17,540 nt of DNA. It comes from an uncultured Lachnospira sp. (GTDB lineage: Bacteria; Bacillota; Clostridia; Lachnospirales; Lachnospiraceae). The DNA lies in the NCBI GenBank assembly GCA_947306285.1, contig CAMZGB010000016.1:1-17540 (forward strand), given 5' to 3'. The position numbers and the translations under genes are program-made. The notes under the pieces are model-generated. The model saw nothing but the letters and a program-made list of their open reading frames with translations. It searched no databases and was not told the origin of the DNA. Shown one piece after another: positions 8,433 through 14,436 of the stretch. The first letter of the stretch is position 1; each line of letters begins with the position of its first letter.

Positions 8433-8601
8433 TTTGTGCGATTATTGTTTGTCGCACAAAGCGGGTGGATGGAATAACCATTCAAACAATGGTTACCAAA
8501 CCCTGAAAAGAATTCATGAGTTATAAAATAATAAAGGGTATGGTTTCTTCCGAATACCATCCGCGAAGGTTAATATACCACTAAAACCCCCATAAGTAAA
8601 G
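8433..8601 (+). ncRNA. Candidate structured RNA between panB and the foldase gene; family unknown
   Basis: This gene-free stretch holds a nested set of inverted repeats. P1 pairs 8433-8441 with 8452-8460 (nine perfect pairs). P2 pairs 8461-8468 with 8557-8564 (GCGGGTGG with CCATCCGC, one G:U on the plus strand). Inside P2 lie P3, pairing 8475-8482 with 8488-8495, and P4, pairing 8496-8504 with 8535-8543 (one mismatch). The layout is a closing stem around a multi-branch junction, ahead of a strong terminator. The G:U pair becomes A:C on the minus strand, which mildly favours a plus-strand transcript ending at the 8602-8632 terminator. The alternative is a minus-strand panB leader. I matched it to no family I know (not T-box, 6S, SRP, RNase P, tmRNA or c-di-GMP), and I found no convincing promoter on either strand. 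Confidence 0.35.
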
Positions 8602-8632
8602 AAAAACTCCGGACATCTGTCCGGAGTTTTTA
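8602..8632 (-). terminator. Strong bidirectional terminator after the foldase gene
   Basis: A perfect stem of about 13 base pairs (AAAAACTCCGGAC with GTCCGGAGTTTTT) around a four-base loop, starting 5 nt past the stop codon at 8637. A flanks on one side and T on the other let it end transcripts in both directions. It ends the lipoprotein mRNA and would also end any plus-strand RNA from 8433 on. Confidence 0.9.
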
Positions 8633-8636
8633 TAGT

Positions 8637-9773
8637 TTATTTTTTCTTCTTTGTAGCTTTCTTTGTTGTCATTGGTGCAGGTGTTGTTGTAGGCTCTGAA
8701 CCCTTCTTCTCTTTTACATTGTCAGCGATAAATTCGTTAACCTTGTCTTGAAGAAGTGTTGATTCAATCATATCTCTACCATATTGTTTTTCAAGATCCT
8801 TAACTGTTGTTCCCTGCTGCTTTGCAATCTCTTTAACCTTTTTCTTATAAGTCTTTTCAGGAATTGAAATGCCTTCTCTCTTAGCAATTTCATTAATTAA
8901 CATTCTCTGCTTCAAAGACTGCTTACATGCTTCTCTAGCCTGCTTGTTCCACTGTTTCTTCTTCATCTGGCAAGCTTTCAAATAAGCATCAAGTGTAACG
9001 TCTGTACCAACCTGCTGTTTATATTGGCTAAGTTGATAGTCTGTGTATCTCTTGATTTCGTCTTTTAATTCTTTCTCGTCATATTTTTCAACTTTTGATT
9101 TTTCAAGAATATTGTTCCAAACTTTATTGTAAATATTATAAATTCTCATCTGTCTCTTGATGTACTTCTTAAGAGCTTTAACTGTTGGAATCTCTTCATC
9201 CGCGCCAAAGAGCTGTTTAGCATTCTGTTTTACATACTTGTCTGTAAGTTTTGGAACATCTTTCTTTGTCAAACTATTAATTTTGTATGTGAACCAAACG
9301 TCTTTTCCTGCAAGTGAAACTTCTTTCCCTTTAACCTTTGCTTTGTTTGTATAAGTCTTAGGGAATTTTAGTTTTGCAGTAAACTTATCACCAACTTTAT
9401 GTCCAGCGATAGAACTTGTAAATCCATCAATATAGTTTCCTGCATCTTGAGCTAAATCGATATCCTGCTTCTTTGCAGTACCACCTTCAAAGGCAACCTT
9501 TTTGCCTTTGTATTCGATTTCACCTTTGTAATCCACGTTAACTTTGTCAGAATTGCTTACTTTACCTTTTTTAACCTGTTTCTCTTGAGCACTCTGACTT
9601 AAAGTCTGATCGATAGCCTGATCTACATCTTTATCAGTTACCTTTACATCATCTTTGTAAACAACCACGCCTTTATACTTTGCTGGCTTAATTTTACCCT
9701 CATCTGAGCCACAACCAAACATTGTGATTGCAACTGCAACTGTAAGCATAATTGCTAGTAATTTTTTAAACAT
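8637..9773 (-). CDS. Trigger-factor-like lipoprotein, FKBP-type peptidyl-prolyl isomerase (extracytoplasmic foldase)
   Basis: Predicted to help exported proteins fold outside the membrane. Residues 1-20 are a lipoprotein signal with lipobox MFGC; Cys21 would be lipidated. About 74-167 match the trigger-factor PPIase domain: VNVDYKGEI, AFEGGTA, YIDGFTSSIAGHKVGDKF and LKFPKTY. About 170-350 is helical and charged, like the trigger-factor C-terminal chaperone domain. The tail 355-378 is Thr/Pro then Lys-rich (TTTPAPMTTKKATKKKK). The ribosome-binding N-terminal domain of cytosolic trigger factor is absent, as expected for an exported form. I set the start at the ATG at 9773: GAGGTG lies about six bases upstream, and the longer TTG start at 9794 would put that site inside the gene and spoil the signal peptide. 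It fills a PrsA-like role by context, but its fold is different. It is monocistronic between its own promoter and a terminator. Confidence 0.85.
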   Translation of the reverse strand: MFKKLLAIMLTVAVAITMFGCGSDEGKIKPAKYKGVVVYKDDVKVTDKDVDQAIDQTLSQSAQEKQVKKGKVSNSDKVNVDYKGEIEYKGKKVAFEGGTAKKQDIDLAQDAGNYIDGFTSSIAGHKVGDKFTAKLKFPKTYTNKAKVKGKEVSLAGKDVWFTYKINSLTKKDVPKLTDKYVKQNAKQLFGADEEIPTVKALKKYIKRQMRIYNIYNKVWNNILEKSKVEKYDEKELKDEIKRYTDYQLSQYKQQVGTDVTLDAYLKACQMKKKQWNKQAREACKQSLKQRMLINEIAKREGISIPEKTYKKKVKEIAKQQGTTVKDLEKQYGRDMIESTLLQDKVNEFIADNVKEKKGSEPTTTPAPMTTKKATKKKK

Positions 9774-9797
9774 AATTTTCACCTCTGTCTTCAAATT

Positions 9798-9836
9798 AAA
9801 ATCGGTTACGCGCCGATTTCACACATAACCGATTTT
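9798..9836. repeat. 11-bp inverted repeat over the foldase promoter
   Basis: Perfect arms AAAATCGGTTA (9798-9808) and TAACCGATTTT (9826-9836) with a 17-base spacer. One arm overlaps the candidate -10 box. An extra ATCGG inside the spacer (read on the minus strand) can compete for the same CCGAT arm, so two alternative hairpins are possible in the leader. It could be an operator or a 5'-UTR structure. Confidence 0.6.
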
Positions 9837-9837
9837 A
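9832..9837 (-). promoter_or_regulatory. Candidate promoter of the foldase gene, extended -10
   Basis: The minus strand reads TGA-TAAAAT, an extended -10, with a weak -35 (TTTAAT) 17 bases upstream. The predicted start would be near 9825, giving a leader of about 50 bases that contains part of the inverted repeat. An upstream TATAAT a few bases away is an alternative -10. Confidence 0.4.
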
Positions 9838-9857
9838 TCATATTATATTCCATTATT

Positions 9858-9875
9858 AAAGCATTTTATTGCTTT
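9858..9875 (-). terminator. Weak hairpin downstream of purB
   Basis: AAAGCA pairs with TGCTTT around a six-base loop, about 34 bases past the purB stop. It has only six pairs, low GC and no real T run, so it is at best a weak terminator. No better one is seen between purB and the next gene, so some read-through is possible. Confidence 0.2.
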
Positions 9876-9908
9876 TGATATCACAATGTGGTAACAGAAT
9901 TTTCACAT

Positions 9909-11339
9909 TTATACATTGATTTCTGCGCTTAATCCTAGCTCGTCTTTGTTCTCCTCAAGTATAGGATTAATCACATCTCTTAAGAACTCTTCAACCTGCT
10001 CTGGAGCACGTCCAACATACTTCGAAGGATCCATAGTCTTCTGCAAATCCTCAAGACTTAAGCCAAATGATTCATCGTTCGCGATAAGTTCAAGCAAGTT
10101 GTTATCAAGACCTTTCTGTTTAACATTCGCACCAGCCTCCATAGAAAGCTGACGAATCTTCTCGTGAAGTTCCTGTCTATCTCCACCAGCCTTAACTGCA
10201 TCCATCATAATGTTCTCAGTCGCCATAAATGGAAGTTCGCTCATAAGTCTCTTAGTGATAACCTTATCATAAACTACAAGTCCATCTACCACGTTCATGT
10301 AAAGGTCTAGGATTCCGTCTGTTGCTAGGAATGCCTCTGGCACACTGATTCTCTTGTTAGCAGAATCATCAAGGGTTCTCTCGAACCACTGAGTCGATGA
10401 TGTAATTGCTGGATTAACATTAACTGTCATAACATAGTTCGCCAATGATGCAATACGTTCAGATCTCATTGGATTTCTCTTATACGCCATCGCCGAAGAA
10501 CCAATCTGACTCTTCTCAAATGGCTCCTCAATCTCTTTCAAGTGCTGTAGTAATCTAATGTCATTTGAGAACTTGTGAGCACTTGCTGCAATTCCTGAAA
10601 GCACATTTAGTACTCTTGTATCAATCTTTCTAGAATATGTCTGACCAGAAACTGGGATGCACGCATCAAATCCCATCTTCTCTGCAATCTTCTTATCTAG
10701 TTCTTTAACTTTTTCATGGTCTCCTTCGAAGAGTTCGAGGAAACTAGCCTGTGTACCAGTTGTTCCCTTAGAACCCAGAAGAACCATCTGACTAATCATA
10801 TAGTCAATATCATCCAAATCTAGTTTAAGTTCCATAAGCCATAGTGATGCTCTCTTACCAACAGTTGTTGGCTGAGCTGGCTGGAAGTGTGTAAAACCTA
10901 GAGTTGGAAGGTCTTTATATTTGTCAGCAAACTTTGCTAACTCGTTCATTACGTTTAAGAGTTTCTTTCTAATAAGCTTAAGACCCTCTGTCATAATGAT
11001 TATATCTGTATTGTCACCAACGTAACATGAAGTTGCACCAAGGTGGATAATACCCTTTGCATTTGGACACTGCTGACCATACGCATAAACATGACTCATA
11101 ACATCATGGCGCACTTCTTTTTCTCTAGCCTTTGCTACATCGTAGTTGATATCATCAGCATTAGCCTTTAACTCATCAACCTGCTCCTGTGTAACATTAA
11201 GTCCAAGTTCCATCTCAGACTCAGCAAGAGCAATCCAAAGCTTTCTCCATGTTTTAAACTTCTTATCAGGTGAGAAGATGTACTGCATCTCTTTGCTAGC
11301 ATATCTCTCTCCTAATGGTGTTGTGTATTTATCGTTCAT
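9909..11339 (-). CDS. purB: Adenylosuccinate lyase
   Basis: Cleaves SAICAR to AICAR and adenylosuccinate to AMP, both releasing fumarate, in purine synthesis. At 476 aa it belongs to the longer branch of the family that also includes the animal enzymes. Catalytic and binding segments seen are RHDVMSH (His78), LGATSCYVGDN (100-110), GFTHFQPAQPTTVGKR (His151) and the signature loop GSSAMAYKRNPMRSER (280-295, nucleophilic-base Ser281). These residues line up with His86, His159 and Ser289 of the human enzyme at a constant offset of eight. AGGGG lies seven bases before the ATG. A strong promoter sits at 11373-11400, so it is transcribed alone; purL, in the same pathway, is about 6 kb further along in another unit. 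Confidence 0.97.
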   Translation of the reverse strand: MNDKYTTPLGERYASKEMQYIFSPDKKFKTWRKLWIALAESEMELGLNVTQEQVDELKANADDINYDVAKAREKEVRHDVMSHVYAYGQQCPNAKGIIHLGATSCYVGDNTDIIIMTEGLKLIRKKLLNVMNELAKFADKYKDLPTLGFTHFQPAQPTTVGKRASLWLMELKLDLDDIDYMISQMVLLGSKGTTGTQASFLELFEGDHEKVKELDKKIAEKMGFDACIPVSGQTYSRKIDTRVLNVLSGIAASAHKFSNDIRLLQHLKEIEEPFEKSQIGSSAMAYKRNPMRSERIASLANYVMTVNVNPAITSSTQWFERTLDDSANKRISVPEAFLATDGILDLYMNVVDGLVVYDKVITKRLMSELPFMATENIMMDAVKAGGDRQELHEKIRQLSMEAGANVKQKGLDNNLLELIANDESFGLSLEDLQKTMDPSKYVGRAPEQVEEFLRDVINPILEENKDELGLSAEINV

Positions 11340-11372
11340 AATAAATCCCCTTTTATATTTTTCCCAAGTGAT

Positions 11373-11400
11373 ATTATAACATAAAAATAAATGCGGTCAA
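11373..11400 (-). promoter_or_regulatory. purB promoter, near-consensus sigma-A
   Basis: On the minus strand TTGACC (11395-11400) and TATAAT (11373-11378) are 16 bases apart, with TGT directly before the -10, making an extended -10. Start of transcription would be near 11366, about 27 bases before the purB ATG. The -35 box lies in the stem of the terminator of the preceding LRR gene. Confidence 0.85.
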
Positions 11401-11418
11401 AAACTGACCGCATTTATT
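11386..11418 (-). terminator. Terminator after the second LRR gene, shared with the purB promoter
   Basis: A perfect 14-bp stem (core ATGCGGTCA with TGACCGCAT) around a five-base loop, followed by T-rich sequence on the minus strand, 16 nt past the stop at 11434. Flanking A and T tracts make it usable in both directions. The purB -35 box is inside one arm. Confidence 0.9.
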
Positions 11419-11433
11419 ATTTATTATATTTAA

Positions 11434-12636
11434 TTAATCAATTGCTTCGAAAGTATATCCATGTTCCTTTGCAAAAGTTTGAACATAAGATCCTGATTTA
11501 CCTTTTAAAGTTATAGTTTTATCAAATGAATCAGTCGAACTAAAACGATTGCCAACATGCATATCCACAATCCATATGTCGCCAAAACAAATACTTGTCA
11601 CACTGTTCGGAATCATTATCTCTTTTAAGCTTTCGCATCCTCTAAATGCATTTGAACCTATTGATGTTACGCTATTTGGTATTACTACGCTATTCAAACT
11701 GCTGCAACCTTTAAAGATATCCCCTTCAATCTCTGTTATACTATCCGGTATTATTATGCTACTTAAACTTGAACAGTCTTTAAAAGTACCTACTCCGATT
11801 TTTGTTACACTGTTTGGTATTGCTATATCACTTAGACTTGTACAGCCATCAAATACATTATACTCAATCTCTGTTACGCTATTTGATATTGTTACACTTT
11901 TTAAACTTGTACAGCCTTCAAATGTACACCTCCTAATCTTTGTTACACTGTTTGGTATTGTTATACTACTTAAACTTGTGCATCCTTCAAATGCTCTCTC
12001 GCCAAGGTATGTCATACTGTTTGGTATTGTTATGCTACTTAAACTTGTACAGCCTCTAAATGCTTCATCATTAATGTATACTACACTATCTGGAATTATC
12101 ACTTCAGTCAGATTATTATAACTTTCGTTGATATAGTAATCAACGTATTTACCAGTTCCTGCAATACTTACAACTTGATATCCATCTATTTCACTAGGAA
12201 ATGTCACTTTTGTCTTTGAACCGTGGTAACCTTTAATAGTAGCTGCTCCACTTATTACATCATAGTCCCATTCGTTTAGCTTTACTGGTTCTGTTGGCTT
12301 TTCCGTAGGTTTTTGAACTGTATTATTAGATGTTGCACTTGCAATAACACTTACTTTACATCTATATTTTTTCTTTCCTACCTTAGCCGTAATAGTTGCC
12401 TTACCAACCTTCTTACCCTTTACTTTTCCCTTTTTGCTTACTGTAGCAACTTTTTTATTTGATGTTTTCCATTTCACTTTCTTTTTAGTATTCTTCACTT
12501 TAAGCTGAACTGTCTGTCCAACTTTAATGGTTGCTTTACTCTTATTTATTTTAACTTTCTTAGCTGCTTGTACGCCAACTAAAGTAGATGTTAAAATCAG
12601 TGCAATCACCACTATTACTGATAACGTTTTTTTCAT
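11434..12636 (-). CDS. Secreted Ig-like / LRR_5 (BspA-type) repeat protein, shorter paralogue
   Basis: An exported surface or secreted protein, probably for adhesion or protein-protein contact; no enzyme motif is seen. Residues 1-24 are a signal peptide cut near VQA-A. Residues 26-98 form a very Lys-rich bacterial Ig-like (Big_2-type) domain (ATIKVGQTVQLKVKNT, KKVATVSKKGKVKGKKVGKATITAKV). A short linker QKPTEKPTEP follows, then a pre-repeat segment (TKVTFPSEIDGYQVVSI), then about eight 23-residue LRR_5 repeats from 175 to 350 with consensus SLSSITIPNSVTKIG..AF.GCT. The end (about 370-400) is the usual cap SFDKTITLKGKSGSYVQTFAKEHGY. The ATG has AAGGA about ten bases upstream, a long spacing. 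No sortase motif is present, so attachment may be by charge. It lies 45 nt after its longer paralogue with no terminator between, so they are probably co-transcribed. Confidence 0.88.
   Translation of the reverse strand: MKKTLSVIVVIALILTSTLVGVQAAKKVKINKSKATIKVGQTVQLKVKNTKKKVKWKTSNKKVATVSKKGKVKGKKVGKATITAKVGKKKYRCKVSVIASATSNNTVQKPTEKPTEPVKLNEWDYDVISGAATIKGYHGSKTKVTFPSEIDGYQVVSIAGTGKYVDYYINESYNNLTEVIIPDSVVYINDEAFRGCTSLSSITIPNSMTYLGERAFEGCTSLSSITIPNSVTKIRRCTFEGCTSLKSVTISNSVTEIEYNVFDGCTSLSDIAIPNSVTKIGVGTFKDCSSLSSIIIPDSITEIEGDIFKGCSSLNSVVIPNSVTSIGSNAFRGCESLKEIMIPNSVTSICFGDIWIVDMHVGNRFSSTDSFDKTITLKGKSGSYVQTFAKEHGYTFEAID
11597..12092 (-). repeat. Tandem 69-bp DNA repeats encoding the LRR units
   Basis: The LRR array is visible in the DNA as units of exactly 69 bp. 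Adjacent copies near 11948 and 12017 share long identical stretches (for example ACTGTTTGGTATTGTTAT and CTACTTAAACTTGT). The near-identity of some neighbours suggests recent unit duplication or gene conversion. The paralogue upstream has the same 23-residue unit but far more diverged DNA. Confidence 0.8.
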
Positions 12637-12681
12637 TTTGTCTCATTCCTTTCCGACAATATTTTTTTATTCTTCTTAATA

Positions 12682-14352
12682 TTAATTAGTCGCTAAAAAA
12701 TTATATCCATTTTTATTTGCAAATTCCTGGACATAGGATCCTAATTTACCTTTTAAGGTAATAGTTTTATCAAATGAACTCATAAGTGAATAATCGCTAT
12801 CCCACAACGGATCCTCACTATTATCTTCAACATATTCAATAAAGCTCACTGATTTGGGAATAAAAACACTATTTAGTTTTGGACATTCATAAAACGCTCC
12901 ACCTTCAATGCTTTTTACACTATTTGGGATACTAACATTTGTCAACTCTGAACATTTTCTAAAACAATTAATCCCAAGATGCTCCACCCCATATTCTATA
13001 GTGGCATCAGTCAAAGCTGTACATCCTTCAAACACTCCTGTTCCATAGTGGCCACCTTCACTATAAGGATCTGTTATTTTTTGGACACCTCCCGGAACAG
13101 TTATTGCTTTCAATGCTTTACAATATGCAAACGCACCTTCACCAATAGTTTCTACACTATTTGGTATATCAACAGCTAATAACCCTGAATCTTCAAACGC
13201 ACCATTACCAATTATTTTTACATTCGGAATGCTTATTTCACGCAAATTAGTACATTCACAAAACGAATAATCGCCTATACTTTTTAGTCGACTTGGGAGT
13301 TTTACAGATTTCAAACTATAACATCCTCTAAATGCACCCCTGCCAGAATCCCAAGAACCACCATTACTTCCGATATGATTGACTTTCTCTGGCATTATTA
13401 TTTCGCTTAAACTTGTACAGTCCTCGAACGTTGCATCTTCTATCTTTGTTATTCCATTTGGAAGATTTATATTCACAAGACTACTGCATCCTTCAAAAGC
13501 GCTTTCTCCAATACTGGTTACTCCATTTGGAATTCTTATATTCTCAAGACTATTACATCTTAAAAAGGCTTCACTTCCGATACTAGTTACTCCCTCTGGT
13601 ATTTCTATACTAACCAATTTAGGACAATCATAAAATACTTCTGACGAAATATATGTTAGATTCGGTGGTAACACCACTTTTTCTAAACATTCACACCCTT
13701 TAAATGCCCCATCTCTAATATACATAATACTTGCCGGAACGGTTATTTCTTTTAAACTATTATATGCTTTACTAATACGCTTTCTATATCCAGAGCCGTC
13801 TTCTTCCCATGTTATTATTTCACTTAGTTTAGATGATCCAGATATTTCTGTGACTTTATATCCATCTATCTCACTTGGGAATGTCACTTTTGTTTTTGTA
13901 CCTTTATATTCAGTAATCATTACTGTTCCATCTTCAAGATATTCATAGTCCCAATCATTTGGATCAACCGGTTCTGTTGTTTCTTCAGGTTTTGTAGTGG
14001 TAGGTTCTGTTGGCTTTTCCGTAGGTTTTTGAACAGCATTATTAGGTATTGTACTTGTGATAACTCTTACTATACATCTATATTTCTTCTTACCAACCTT
14101 AGCTGTAATTGTTGCTTTACCAGCTTTCTTTCCTGTAACTTTTCCTTTTTTGTTGACAGTTGCCACTTGCTTATTAGAAGATGACCATTTGGCTTTCTTT
14201 TTAGTATTCTTTACCTTTAGTTTTACTATCTGGCCAACTTTAATTGTTGCTTTTTTCTTGTTAAGTTTCACCTTGCCTGCTGCTTGTGCACTAAACAAAC
14301 ATGATGTAATAATCAGTGTAAGAATAACAACTAATGATAATACTTTTTTCAT
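12682..14352 (-). CDS. Secreted Ig-like / LRR_5 (BspA-type) repeat protein, longer paralogue
   Basis: Same plan as its neighbour, 556 aa. Residues 1-25 are a signal peptide (cut near AQA-A); an ITSC stretch at 15-18 also fits a lipobox, so lipoprotein processing is possible, although the paralogue has no Cys there. Residues 26-98 form the Lys-rich Ig-like domain, and 107-131 a Pro/Thr/Glu linker longer than in the paralogue. About twelve LRR_5 repeats run from 199 to 505 (SLENIRIPNGVTSIGESAFEGCS is typical). Two are enlarged by roughly ten residues of Gly/Ser-rich insert: SNGGSWDSGRG near 329-339 and DPYSEGGHYGTG near 428-439. A C-terminal cap (SFDKTITLKGKLGSYVQEFANKNGY) closes it. I chose the ATG at 14352 because AGGAG lies six bases upstream and it aligns with the paralogue's MKK start; a GTG start at 14397 would fall in the gatB terminator. 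Surface role inferred, ligand unknown. Confidence 0.88.
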   Translation of the reverse strand: MKKVLSLVVILTLIITSCLFSAQAAGKVKLNKKKATIKVGQIVKLKVKNTKKKAKWSSSNKQVATVNKKGKVTGKKAGKATITAKVGKKKYRCIVRVITSTIPNNAVQKPTEKPTEPTTTKPEETTEPVDPNDWDYEYLEDGTVMITEYKGTKTKVTFPSEIDGYKVTEISGSSKLSEIITWEEDGSGYRKRISKAYNSLKEITVPASIMYIRDGAFKGCECLEKVVLPPNLTYISSEVFYDCPKLVSIEIPEGVTSIGSEAFLRCNSLENIRIPNGVTSIGESAFEGCSSLVNINLPNGITKIEDATFEDCTSLSEIIMPEKVNHIGSNGGSWDSGRGAFRGCYSLKSVKLPSRLKSIGDYSFCECTNLREISIPNVKIIGNGAFEDSGLLAVDIPNSVETIGEGAFAYCKALKAITVPGGVQKITDPYSEGGHYGTGVFEGCTALTDATIEYGVEHLGINCFRKCSELTNVSIPNSVKSIEGGAFYECPKLNSVFIPKSVSFIEYVEDNSEDPLWDSDYSLMSSFDKTITLKGKLGSYVQEFANKNGYNFLATN

Positions 14353-14387
14353 AAATCTCTCCTTCATTTTAGTCCCGTCCATATGAC

Positions 14388-14426
14388 AAAAAATCACTGT
14401 TACGTTTAGTATAACAGTGATTTTTT
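14388..14426 (-). terminator. Terminator after gatB, with a promoter inside
   Basis: A perfect 15-bp stem (AAAAAATCACTGTTA with TAACAGTGATTTTTT) around a nine-base loop, 4 nt past the gatB stop, with T-rich sequence following on the minus strand. The candidate -10 of the LRR operon covers the loop and stem edge. Confidence 0.9.
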
Positions 14427-14436
14427 ATCTCTACAA
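14408..14436 (-). promoter_or_regulatory. Candidate promoter of the two-gene LRR operon
   Basis: On the minus strand TTGTAG (14431-14436) and TATACT (14408-14413) are exactly 17 bases apart, with TGT before the -10 (extended -10). The -35 overlaps the gatB stop codon. A start near 14401 would leave only the second half of the terminator stem in the new mRNA, so transcripts from here would not be stopped by it. The leader would be about 50 bases. Confidence 0.65.

Noticed and set aside
8461..8480. GGGTGG motif resembling the T-box antiterminator sequence
   Set aside because: The following bases do not match the required NACCGCG part, and no specifier stem is seen.
9774..9794. TTG start giving a longer foldase protein
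   Set aside because: The GAGGTG ribosome site falls inside this extension, and the signal peptide is regular only from the ATG at 9773.
11597..12092. Regular repeats that might be a CRISPR array
   Set aside because: The 69-bp units are in frame and code for LRR_5 repeats. There are no unique spacers between conserved short repeats and no cas genes.
11549..12121. Plus-strand open frame of 190 codons opposite the LRR array
   Set aside because: Its repeating translation simply mirrors the 69-bp LRR DNA repeats on the other strand.
14353..14397. GTG start giving a longer LRR protein
   Set aside because: It begins inside the gatB terminator, contains the ribosome site of the ATG at 14352, and the added residues disrupt the signal peptide shared with the paralogue.
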